From positions 86,605 through 150,604 of the forward strand of contig QANT01000175.1 of the NCBI GenBank assembly GCA_003254885.1: 64,000 nt of DNA, given 5' to 3'. Origin of the DNA: Purshia tridentata. Taxonomy: Eukaryota > Streptophyta > Magnoliopsida > Rosales > Rosaceae. How positions within the stretch are numbered: the first letter of the stretch is position 1; each line of letters opens with the position of its first letter. Both the position numbers and the translations under genes were made by a program. Positions 36,201 through 47,400 of the stretch are shown here, in pieces. The notes under the pieces were generated by a model. That model was not told the origin of the DNA, ran no database searches, and saw nothing but the letters and a program-made list of their open reading frames with translations.

Positions 36201-37734
36201 GCACCTAAGTTTGCTTACACCAATTCTACTTCTTTCTTGTACTGACAGTGACCGGCCCAATTTTTCCTCTAAGCTTGCAACATCTTCCATCTCTCTTAAT
36301 GATATTGCCTGCATTAGAAAATATTACAACTACTCTATGATTCAAGACTAATAAAAATTATGTTATACCAGCATAAACAGAGTCATGTTTCTTATCAGAA
36401 AGAATAAATAGAAAGGACTGGTTACAAAGTGATAATAACACTCAGTGATAAAATGTTGAGAATCATAAATTAATGACAGTGAATGAAATTTAGATTATTT
36501 ATTCTGAAAAAATGAAGACATGATTAGCAAGAATACATACCTGTTTAAACTCGTCATTAGATCTGTAAACCGAATCATGTCCAAAACCAACTCTTCCAGA
36601 GGGCACAGAAGTGAAAAAGGGAGTCTCTCCCAAGATGCAGCCATCAAGCGTACAAGTGGGAGGTGACAGAAATACTTCCACATCTGATGAACGTGCAAAC
36701 TGGGGTATTTTGGTATCAAGCTTGGTTGAAACAATTACAGTCCTTGAGAGCTCAGGATCGATCTGTATTTTTTTTTTAAAATTTTTTTTTTTTGAAAAGA
36801 AACAGGATGAGAAAGGCAAAGATTCAAGGTTTCAATGAACACAATGCCTAAAGGTGAAAAGAAGGAAGTTGGCATACTTGCATGACGACCCTTCGTGTAG
36901 TTGCATTACTCCAGTCACTGCAATCTTCAAGACACAATATAATAAACTCTTTATGCTGCATTTTCGCTCGTACTAGTGCCTCGACTGCGCGGGCTTGACC
37001 CTGGTATCAATATAACAACTATCATTATCAATCGATCAATCAATCAAAAAATCCCCATTCCCCATTGCAATTCCAATTAGCCTAAAACTAAAAGTACTAC
37101 TCACTGATAAAGTTGCTTATGCGCAAATCAAGCAATGTGACACATAACTACAACTTTGAAGTAACATAAAACTGAATGCATGGTGTATTATGGAATTGAC
37201 CTGTAATAGTCGATTCTTTGGACCAGGAGCAGGGGCAATAAGTCCTGGAGTGTCAATGATGGTGAGGTTTGGGCAATACTTGTATTGGACTCGAATAATG
37301 ATTTCCTTAGAAGAGAATTGGCAAGGCTCCTTCTCGAGCCTCATGTTTTCAGCTTCGATGTAGGCCTGAATCTGGGGCAGAGACTTCAATGTAAGCTCAT
37401 CGTCATTATCAGCAGGGTCATCACGAGAGAGGAGGCGGCAGATAGGGGAGTGGCAGTCGGGGTCGTACTTCATGTAGAGGGTAATGGGGCGGCGGGTCTT
37501 GGTGCCACCACCGACGTGGTTGAACTGGAACCCCATCAGAGCTTCCACCAATGCGCTCTTGCCGTCTGTTTGGTGCCCTACCACCACCACCGCTGGAGCC
37601 TCCAGCTGACTGTCGAATGCTTGCGCCACCCCGTGCAGTTCGTTGTACGCTTCGTACAGCCCACACTGCTCCTCCCATTCCTTACTACTCATCATCATGC
37701 CTCCTTTCGCCTTTCCCTCCCTCTCACTCTCCAT
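30222..37734 (-). CDS. ARC5: Dynamin-related GTPase of chloroplast division, ARC5/DRP5B-like
   Basis: ARC5/DRP5B forms the cytosolic constriction ring of dividing chloroplasts and also acts on peroxisomes. Sixteen exons: 37201-37734, 36878-37000, 36541-36762, 36175-36308, 35997-36089, 35717-35780, 35207-35255, 34993-35075, 34529-34686, 34344-34404, 33937-33999, 33732-33832, 32424-32481, 31189-31539, 30423-30587 and 30222-30311. They join to 783 codons (782 residues; Arabidopsis 777). The G domain is complete: P-loop GHQTDGKS (53-60), the GGGTKTRRP switch-I region (about 75-83), DTPG (161-164) and TKLD (232-235). The stalk (LREMED onwards) and an effector-like C-terminal part (NCFLLMPVVDKLPALLRE) follow. 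The final residues diverge from Arabidopsis. Introns carry a LINE fragment, a poly(A)-tailed relic and a TRIM-like element. Exon frames agree at every junction. Confidence 0.96.
30773..31118 (+). mobile_element. TRIM-like miniature LTR retroelement relic
   Basis: A TG-starting segment (30773 to about 30895) is followed at once by tggtatcaaagcc (30897-30909), which resembles the primer site for initiator tRNA-Met used by plant LTR elements. About 140 bp later a purine-rich stretch (gatggaggg, 31038-31046) precedes a second TG-starting copy (31047-31118) that ends ctaaca. Both copies share tagctt.atat.cattgtt..caattc and a cagctta block. The left copy has about 40 extra bases. The element has no coding capacity. 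It lies in the ARC5-like intron between exons 14 and 15. Confidence 0.55.
32592..33180 (-). mobile_element. 5'-truncated LINE relic in ARC5-like intron
   Basis: The minus sense reads the C-terminal LINE region. A zf-RVT type piece with WCKEGEESVDHVFLRC lies near 33010-33080. The tail SDFRGISFSAIMIDLKAAVC (32742-32800) parallels the tail of the 5.85-7.5 kb relic (LEFRDFYFDIILLDWKSVVS). The palindrome tgtggacaccgtgtccaca is at 32651-32669. AATAAAAGTATCTG and an A-rich end lie at about 32592-32625. Stops and frame changes show it is dead. Confidence 0.8.
33401..33664 (+). mobile_element. Retroposed fragment with poly(A) tail (possible RNase H end of a LINE)
   Basis: The plus-strand frame reads HIFREVGSSTDVLVTIGQ, which resembles the end of plant retroelement RNase H domains (HxxREGNxxAD type). 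Untranslated sequence and a run of A at 33646-33664 follow. The orientation is opposite to the neighbouring LINE relic and to the host gene. Assignment rests on one short weak similarity plus the poly(A) run. Confidence 0.5.
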
Positions 37735-39887
37735 TACTCTCTTCTACACTTCTACAGTCTACTATACTCTATTCTGCTGTCATAGACTCATACTCCACAC
37801 ATACACTTTGTTATCCAAACTTTAATCTCTTTTCTGTTTTGCTATCATCTTTCATTTTTAATCTTGTAATTTGATTTCTAATCTAACAACTTCAACTAAC
37901 TACCTAGCGGACCTAGAATCCTCAGTTTTCATAAGAATCGAGGCCCAAGGCCCAAATAAAAGACTATGACACAGCTGTGACTCTACATACCCCAACCAAA
38001 TCCTCAAACAAAACCGGCCAATATCGCAAGTAGAGGAAGAAAATAAAACATAGCCCAAATCCATTGCTACACCTACACCTCACATATTGGAGTCCCACTA
38101 GCTCGACAGCCTCCCCTTGCACTAAGCCGCAGAGCGAGAGAGACTATATAAAATAAAACACACTACATTTTTTAATTTGTGAAATTACAATTTTAGCCAA
38201 ACACTAAAGAGACTCTAGGACAAGTATTTGTTTTCAAAGAAACAAGATCACCAATACTCAATCTCAGCCCCCTTCCTACCCCTTCCCTCCCCACTCCAAT
38301 ATCGGTGGCCCCACTGGCTGGCCGGCCGGCCGACCCCTCCCTCTCTCTCTCTCTCTAAATTTCTCTCTCCATCTCCCTCCCTTCCTCTCTTTCAGAATTC
38401 GCTCGCTGTCGTTAGAATTCGGCAGTTCCCAACTGTGACGTCCCTATTTTACCCTTATATGCAAATTTGAAAAGGAACTTTTATCGATACACCCATTTCC
38501 TCCCCAATCTACCGCATCAGCGGCCCCATTGGTCCGCCACCTCCCTCACCTAGCTCCTCTCTCTCTCTCTCTCCTCTCTCTTTCCCTCTCTCTTTCTTTT
38601 GATTATAACATGAAATAAAATAATCACCATTTATGGTCAGAAAGATGCAGTTTTAAATCTTTTCTTTTATATATTTGTTTTGTGGGAAAAAAAAAGGCAT
38701 AAGTTGTCCACATAAAATTTGTCACATTGCCGTGTGATGATTCATGAATGTTCAATATTCAATGAAGTTAATTGACCACCAACCAATGTATGGATACCAT
38801 TTTTCTCAAGCATTAATTCAATTTAATCGTAAATAGTGCTTCGTTATGTTCAGTATCTTAACAATTTGTTTTTTTTTTTATTGAGATTCAATTTCACGAT
38901 TACAAATCTTTTGTCTTCTTCATTTTGTTATTGGATGAAAATTTCGAACAAAAAAAAAATTATAATAAAGAAATTAATCTAGTGGCTTCTACAACCGTAG
39001 AGACAGTGAAAGAAAGGGAGGTGGGAGGATGAGACAGAAGGGAGAGAGAGGGAAGGAGGTGGGCGTGAGTGGAATGAATTTAAAAGATTGTGGCACATAT
39101 GGTAAAACAAAAAGATGGATAAATTAGGTATTTCATTAATTGTGATGTGGAAAGTTTGACAAATAATTTTTTTAAATAACATGACTTTGAGACACAATTA
39201 AATCACACATTTTGAGACACTCTAATATTACTCTTTATTAATAATTAATTTGATTAAAGAAAATTGAAAGGGTTAATAACATGCCCTATGAATAGGGCAA
39301 CTTAGATGTCAATAACATAATTATTGATAAAGGGTAAAGCTAGGGCGTGTTAATATTCCTTAAGTCCTATGGAGTGAGACCCACAACACATGGGACCCAC
39401 CTTATTGTGAGAAGATGTCTATTAATATGTGTTCTTTGCAACATGCAACGCCAGCCAACCACAAACAGTCAGTAAGCCGCTACTGGCAACTATAAAAGTA
39501 TTCCTCGAAGCCACACACAATTCATGCACACATGCCAACATGAAAGAATACACAGAGACAATGATCAAATCCAAAGAAATTGTAGCAAAGAGATCCATGT
39601 CCTTTGCCCTTATCAATTCTCTTAGTACCACTATCATATTATGAAATAGCATTCAAATGTTAAGCACTGTAGTTGGACTAATATGGTAACACAGCATAAA
39701 CAAAGCCTCTACAAGTATAGTTGACAACAATTTTGCTCAACCTAATCCGAGTCACATACTACAATATCAGCAGCAAGTGTAAGAAATTAGGTGCGGAAGG
39801 AACCCAGTATTGTATCTGAAACAAACAGAAGAAATCAACATTATACCTTTTGTCTGAAGAGGAGGCTTCTCTGCGCAAATCAGATTA
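37735..39887. other. Intergenic region upstream of ARC5-like gene
   Basis: This holds the ARC5-like promoter and the 3' flank of the next gene. It is rich in CT tracts (38338-38400, 38555-38600) and has a ggccggccggcc palindrome near 38321-38332. No coding sequence is supported. Confidence 0.5.
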
Positions 39888-42056
39888 CTACTTGAGGGAA
39901 ATTTCAGCAAACACAGGTAATCTCCTTCTTGTTGTAGGACCATGAAGAACACCATTGATGTACAAATCTATATCTTCCCTTGATGGAGGTTTTCCAATTG
40001 ACGAATGTGGCAATACAACCTCAATGCCATCATCTTGGGTTGACCAGTCACTGGAGATGATGGTAGTAGTGGGAGTCTTTATGGTGTTTTTGGGGTAAGT
40101 GGATGAGCCTGCTTGTGTTGTGGCTGCTTCTGCTTCTGTGACTGCCAATGCCATGACCTGAGAGACAAAGCGGGACTTTGGGCTGCATGTGCATGATCCT
40201 GTACTAGTGTATGACTTGCTCATCTGTGTCTGTACAAACAAAAACAGAATAAATTAACGAATGGCATTTTCGGTAAGTCGACTATGTTAACAGTTGAAAA
40301 GCCAATACACACTGTATGACTGTTCACCTCAGATTTGTTCTTGACAGGGTAACGAGTTGGTTGCAGCTTTTCTTTTCCATGTGAAAACTGTAAACGATGG
40401 CAATTTGTCAAGAAAAGACCAAAGCAAATTTAGTTCTGGAATCTTGGTCAAATGTTCACCATTAAAGAACAATTTTCTTTTAGTGAATGCAAGATTTAAT
40501 TTCAACCAACACTACTGAACAACTAAAATCAAAACACCAATGAGATATGACGAAATACACATGCACCAATATATTAAAAAACACACACACACGGCGCATG
40601 CTAAACCACCAGAAACAGCATAACACAAATCCAAGTTCTAACATTAACTTAAGGTACCAAAAAACTTCTTGAATTGAGCACCAGCCAATAGCTTTTTATA
40701 GTCAAAATGAGACCAAGTAGAAATCACTTCAGCAGTAACAGCTTTCATTGCTTTTACCAGAGATGCCAGCTTCCAGAGATGCCAGCTTCTTTTCCATGTC
40801 CAAAATCCCATTCAACCAATCCCGAGATTGTAGATGATAAAAGGTGGTCATGCAGAAATCAAGAATGGATTCAAGAACAAGAGAGATAAAAGAGGTAGAG
40901 AGAGTGAAAGAAATCGGAGTCCAAGAAAACTAAAACTTCTATGAACTGACTGATTATAAAGTACAGAAAGGCTTATATATCTTAGCCCGAGCTTATATAT
41001 CTTAGCCCAAGCGTACACCAAACTTATAGCTATACACTAACTAATCCAGCATTGGAAGGTTTCCTGTGCTGATCTGGCAATGTTGTATCCTCATTCATTG
41101 AAATCATCTTTACTCTATCATGTCAAAAATTTATCTACGGCCAATTTGATTCAGCATTGACAACAGGCAGATTTACAGCATTGCCTTGTTTAATTTGATT
41201 ACATTGCAGCTCAACCCAACTGAGCCTGTGTACATTTTGTATAATCCATGTGCAACAAGAAACCAGATAAGTTTGGTAAGTACAAGTGCTCTTACTTGAA
41301 CCACTTTGTGTTTAGTCAAACAAATCAAAAACTTGAACCATCCAATTTGTAACATTAATCCTCTTGTTGAAATATTAATGAAGCGGTGATAAAAAGTCAG
41401 TTGTTTCTAAGTCAAAACAAGCTCTCAATGGACCATCATTTTGAGTAACCGTAAATGTCAAGGAATTGTAAATGTTGCAAGTGTTATTTCACAGCAAACG
41501 CAAGGATCTCAAAACAAAGAAAAGAAGAAAGGAAAAGACTAATTATTTCACACCAATCGGTTAGAGAAGCGATGAAATTTCAATGGACAATGATTATGGT
41601 GTCAACTGTCAAGGCAACACTTGAGTTCAACCATTATTCACTCATAAACAAACACAGAAAAATATATAATTAAGAAATTGATCGATGGATCGATCGAGAG
41701 AGAAAGACCTGGCATTTGGAGGCGTAGCAAAGGCCGGTGTTCTTCCCCTGAGAATCAGAAGAAGGAGAGGAAGAAGAGGAATCGGAAGCAGAAGCAGACC
41801 TGGAAGTCCTGGTAGTGACGAGAACGCCGTCCATGACGAGCACTTCCTCCCTCTGCACGGCTCTCACGGGCGTTCGGTAAAGTGGCGAAGGCGGAGAGCA
41901 CTTGTCCATCAGCATCAGATTCTCCACAGACGAGAGCGGCGAAAGGTAATTGAAGCGGTCCATCGGAGACTGAGAGCGCAAGTACCTCATCAGGAGCGGC
42001 GAGTTGAGCTCCACCTTCACGTTCTCCAAGTTTCCCTTTCCCTTCAATTTCGGCAT
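39888..42056 (-). CDS. Unrecognised plant protein, 249 residues, three exons
   Basis: I do not recognise a domain. Exons at 41709-42056, 40328-40387 and 39888-40229 join in frame through two phase-0 introns into 250 codons. The protein starts MPKLKGKGNLENVKVELNSP and has a conserved-looking first block (LLMRYLRSQSPMDRFNYLSP). A run of Ser with Asp/Pro (about residues 88-106) follows, then a Cys-containing stretch (GLCYASKCQ). The middle is Ser/Thr/Lys-rich with CTCSP. The C-terminus has DWSTQDDGIEVVLPHSSIGKP and TTRRRLPVFAEISLK. There is no signal peptide or membrane segment. The Lys/Ser-rich make-up suggests an intrinsically disordered, perhaps nuclear protein, but that is a guess. The exon model rests on GT..AG junctions, frame and composition alone. 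A long first intron (40388-41708) holds nothing recognised. Confidence 0.7.
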
Positions 42057-44449
42057 CTTCGATTCACTTACACGTACTCTGCAACAGCCAAGAACAACGA
42101 TCCAACAATCAATAGAATCAATTTATACGAATTTTGAATTCCCGCCAAAACTCCGATTTTCTGAGAAAAAAAACCAAACAAACAGATATGATTCCGAGAA
42201 AATTAACGAACGAAGATGATGAACATCGTCTGTGATTCGTGCGTACCAAATGCAACGAGAGAATGAATTAGGTATCGGATTGAAGAGGAAGCGTCAATCT
42301 GAGGTGCAAAGATGGAGTGAGTGAGTGAGTGAGTGAATGGAGATTCTGATTCTAGAGCTTCGATTGTGATGATTTTCGCTGGAAATGCAAATGCTGCAGC
42401 ACCGCCATGCTCACTCAATTGCTCGTCTTCGAAATTATACTCAATTTCTAATTATCTTTTTCCCCTTTATACAAGCGTCATATAATCATGTTCCTCCCCC
42501 ACCTCTTCTTTTCAGACTACTTCTTGTTACTTGTTAGTTGTTAGAGCATCTCCAGTCAAATTCCCGCTTCTTCTTTTTTTTTTTTTTTTTCCGGGTATCA
42601 TCTCCATTCACCAGTTTTTAATTTTGTTGAAAGTTTTACTTTGTCCTGGCCAAAAAAAAAAAAAACTTTTATTTTGTTTTCTTTGAACATCCACAGCAGT
42701 TGTCTATAGTTCAATATAATAATTCAACTATTTTGGCATCTATTAAATTGGATTGTAGTTATTTTTTTAAGTTGGAAAAAAGAAATCGAATTTAAATATA
42801 CTGTGAGTAATTCTACAACCAAATTGAATTGTAATTTTACTTGTAATAATACAGTTCAATAGCTTCATATATTTTTTTAAATGTTTTTTATATTTTTAAA
42901 TGCTTTAAAAATTATACAATTGAAATAGTCTCAAAGATATCTTTAAAAAAAGATCAATTTTGGGTATATTTTAAAGATTTTATTTCATGCCCGATTTTAA
43001 TATTTATAAATTAAAAAAAAAGTTTTCAAAACAATTTTCAATCCCATGTTCCATGTTGTAATATTTTTTTAATTCTATGTTGTAATGTGTTACATTTATT
43101 ACAAAAATGAAATTAAATGAAGACAACAAAAATTGTAATACATTCATTAAAAAAAAAAAAACATAAACGGAGTTACGGAACCAAAGGCTAGAAAGTAGAA
43201 AGCATGCTAGTCTTGACGAAAAAAACAATTAAACCATATTTTGTAATTAACTATAGCCTATAAATAATATTTGTACTAAATTTTGAATGATAAATATGTA
43301 AAATAATTATAAAAGTTGGAAAAGGGTGGAAAGGATGTAATTCCCGATGCGTGCATTTGCATGAGAATTTCTTGAGTGCACCTCCTTATTCATATTTATT
43401 TATTTATTCATTTGTTTTGGGCAATGCAGTGAATGCAATCGTGTGATATGACAGTATCGATCTTAGTGGCTATGCGTCAACGTTTAATTACATGGTCTAC
43501 TCACTCATTGCAATTGCTGCAAATGTAGGTTCTAGATTACCCTACTCCTACTGCCTACTGGGTACTGATCTGGACCCACCCAACTTTCCATTTTGCTTTG
43601 CTTGCTTGATGAATAAGGAAAGGCAATCAGAATGGGAAAGACAACCTCAAGGTTTCGAGAATGGTTGGGAATAGTGAGTAATGAATGAGAATCTCAAATC
43701 AGTATCAGCGTGGATTTACTCGTTTTAGCCTTATTCGACCAATCAACCGAGTGTAGCTTTCTTTCTTTTTAGGCCTGGAACCGAGTGTAGTCTCAACATT
43801 GGGATCTTCAGAATTTCTTCTAGAGTAATACTATAAGTGCAATTAATATGAAATGTGGGTAATTAAAAAAAATTTAATTCAGTTTTAGACTTTTAGTGCT
43901 TTAGTGTTGCACCAGGCTTAGAATTCTTTTGCAGTTCAATTTTCCTCGAATAAAAAAAAATAACAAGAAAAATTTTGGAATTGAAAGTGGGTTACTTTTT
44001 TTATAGTTCTGGTTAATTCCCTAATAAATTAGTACTAAATTTTATTACAGGAGGTACAAACCCGAGTATGTGAGAAAATTTTTGTGCTCGGCCAACTTGG
44101 CAATGCCAATTCACTTCTGTTATTGTCATTATGGTCAGTAGAAAATAAACTCATAAGAAAGCCACAAACGGCAGAAACAAAGGGCAGAGGCCGATACAGG
44201 CCAAATTGAAAGCAAAAGCAGAGACCAGAGACTAGAAACTAGAAAGAAAAACGCAACAAACAGTAGCCACTAGCCACAGAGACACAAACTGTTGTTGTTG
44301 TTGTAGGTTTGAGGATTGGAGGCTGCATAGAGTTCTCTTGTGGAACATTGATTGCATGGTAAGTCTGTAACTCTTGTCTTGCATGCCATTTTTGGTTTCA
44401 AACTTTGAATTGAAATTTCGTTTTTTTTCGATACAAAGATAGAAGAAGG
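42057..44449. other. Intergenic region between divergent genes
   Basis: It lies between the 5' ends of the 249-residue gene and the PHD-SWIB-Plus3 gene, so it holds both promoters. A (GAGT)n stretch is at 42315-42338, poly-T and poly-A runs are near 42573-42591 and 42652-42665, and AT-rich sequence spans 42700-43320. The motif gagcatctcc at 42544 is common at ends of plant foldback elements, but no matching right end was found. A 5'UTR exon of the plus-strand gene probably ends at 44358 (gcatg|gtaagt). Confidence 0.5.
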
Positions 44450-47400
44450 ATGAAGAGGCGGCAGAAAAAGACAGATGGTCAGGTGATAAACAAAGACACA
44501 GATTCAGAGGATTGGTGCTTCATCTGCAAAGATGGTGGAGATCTAATGCTATGTGACTACCAGTAAGTTTCACTCTCTGTTTCTTTGTCAATTTTTTCAC
44601 ACTCACTTTTTGAAAAATTAAATCAGTGGACAGCGGTGGAAGAATATTGAACATGTTTTGGAATTCACGATTGGCATGCATGTTAAATGTTCATTGTTGG
44701 TTGCAATCCAACCTACTAAACATTCCCTTTCTTTTTTCGTTCGTTTGAACTTTGAAGTAGCATAACCTCGAAAAGGAGCAAAATTTTTATTTTCACAACT
44801 ACAAATATTATGTGACTAGTGGCACTATGCAAAGGAATGTATGATGCGTATGCACCATACAAGAAAATAGACAATTCTTATATATTTAATTTTTAATATG
44901 AGGAAAATAAGAGTAATTAACTTTCAAGGCAAGGATTCACATCATCACATGCAAAACAAATATTTTGGTTAGAGTAATTACATGCAAAACAATTTGAGGA
45001 AGGAAAAATAACATTACTCTTTGTTCATTTAAATTAAATGCAATACACCATTTTAACAAATATATCTTTAGAACAAGCTATATGTAAACTTTCTTTTAGC
45101 TGCACTGCATTGCATTTAATAGAAACTTAATTATTATCTGCATTGCATTAAGACAGTATCTTATGCATCACGGGTAAGGGATTGTATCCCTACGGTATAT
45201 TATGCACTGCACATGAGGCTGCTGCCTTAGCTACTTGTACGAAGTTGGTAGGTTCCTCCATATTGGCTGATAGCAATGCTAGAGTTGGATGGATATGTGA
45301 TGTACCTTTGAATGTTGTTTAATAATTGTATTTATCATTTCGGAAAAGAAAAGTTAAAACGAACTTTTCATACAATTCTTGAATGTAAACTTAATAAAAA
45401 TACAGAGAAATAAATAAATAGAAGTAAAGAAAGTTTTTCATGCACAAAAATATTTTGATACAAATGTTATTAATGATATTTTTTTTGGAATTCTCCATAG
45501 CCCTAAGTAAAATCTATTCTGAAATCCAACCTTATGTGCGAGCGTAGTGAAATTTCTAAAAACCAAGAGGGTCGTCCTATTATCTTCACTACGCCCCTAG
45601 GGAGGTTGGTGTTTGTGTGTGTCATATATATGCCTTAGAATTTTGACATTTCTCTACTTCCATACTATTAACACATTTTCTGATTTTAGGGACTGCGTAA
45701 AAGTTTATCATCCGGCATGTGTGGGTAGAAAGAAATCCTTCATTGAGACTGGAAAGCAGTGGATTTGTAGTAAGAAACTTGCATTTATTGATGACAATTC
45801 ATTAGTATCTCTAGTAAATAATTGCATATGCAGCTTGACACAATTGATAATTAGCATATGGAGTTTGACACAATTAATAAATGAGCATGCATACAGGCTG
45901 ATGACCCATCATCATTTGTTACATGTTCCAAAATGCTCATATATGTTGCTTCTGACTGTTCTACCTTTCACATTTTTTCATTCCAAAAATTAACTCTTAA
46001 ATTTCATGTGTCCCTTACCCCTTTCTGTAGCTCTTTCCTTCATTTCAAGTTTTTCAAGTATTGAACCACCATAGAGAGGTATGGCTGCAGCAACCAAACT
46101 TCTGTTCTTCCAAGCCAAAACCATAGGGTTGAAAGAAGCTTCCTAAATCCCATATGAGGAGACTCTCCTATGCAAGCAATTCTCTTTGCATCTCTTAACT
46201 TGAATGTTATATCTGGTCCTCTGTTCCAAATTTCACATCTCCATTGTAAATATGTGCTTAATACGTCCCAACAATTTTCTGAATCATGCATGCCTTCCCT
46301 AGAATTATTTATTCTTCTACCTCTTGTTGTTTCTCTATCAGTAAGTTATATGTGATTGGGGATTTTTCATCTAGCTATCACATCATGATTTACATAATAA
46401 TCTATCCACTAATCATTCCAAAGGAAAAAAATCCCTCAAAGGTCTGCATTTTCTCTGGACTTTTTAACAAACTTAACAAAAATAGGTACAGTGGCCAGCA
46501 TTCTCAGCACTCAGAAACTAAAGGTTTTAAATAAACTCAGTTTATTATGTTTGCAAATTTTCTGTAATGGCAATGCACGTGATTAAAGGCTGCAGTTGAA
46601 TAGAATTGATCATGTTTGAGTTCATTGCAGAATTTATGTCTAGCAGTTTAAAAGATGATGCTATTTTATGTTTCAGGTAAGCATTCTTGTTCAGTGTGTC
46701 ATAGTACCCCAAGGTTTTGTTGCTTTTGTTGTCCAAATGCAGTGTGTGAATATTGCATAAGTGCTTCTGAGTTTGCACCGGTTAGAGGGAAGAAAGGCTT
46801 TTGCAAGAACTGCTTGAAGCTTGTTCTGCTTGCAGAAGAAAACATAGAATATGGTTCAGATGGAGTATGTTAAGTAATCCTACTTTTTAAAACAAATTTT
46901 AGAAACCTGTTTTACTGGTTTTATTACCATTTATTTACCTCCAAGATGAATACTTTCTTGATCTTTACCCTTTCTTCAGCTTTTAGTTATATTTTTCTAG
47001 GAACTTCCAACTTGTGTGTAAACCTGTAATGTTGCAGCTTTGTTTGGGTATATAATAAGTCATAACTTATGTAGAAGGTTATATCATGTTAGAAATCTTT
47101 TCTGATTTATTACCATTTACCACCAAGAATCCAAGATTGATGCTTTCTTGAGTATTACTTTTTCTCTAGCCAGCTTTTTATTTTTCTTCATTCCATTTAT
47201 TTATTTCTAGGAATTTCCAACATGTCCTGTAATGTTACAGCTTGGTTTGGGTATTTTAGGACTTATGTAGAGAATAAATATGATTTTTGTCAACATTAAT
47301 GCCAAACTAAAAGGGGAAGAAACAGAAAAGGTTTTGAATATATCTTAGCTGTTGTTATTATCTCAAGGGAATAAAGATACTCATATAATTAATGTATTTC

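Noticed and set aside
37285-37785. 166-residue plus-strand frame
   Set aside because: Antisense to exon 1 of the ARC5-like gene, which has complete GTPase motifs on the other strand.
38321-38332. ggccggccggcc palindrome as a special site
   Set aside because: A single short GC palindrome in a CT-rich stretch has no supporting context.
41685-42137. 150-residue plus-strand Arg-rich frame
   Set aside because: Antisense to exon 1 of the 249-residue gene; Arg richness comes from reading Ser/Pro codons backwards.
42544-42560. Left end of a foldback element (gagcatctcc)
   Set aside because: No matching inverted right end was found within the next 1.5 kb.
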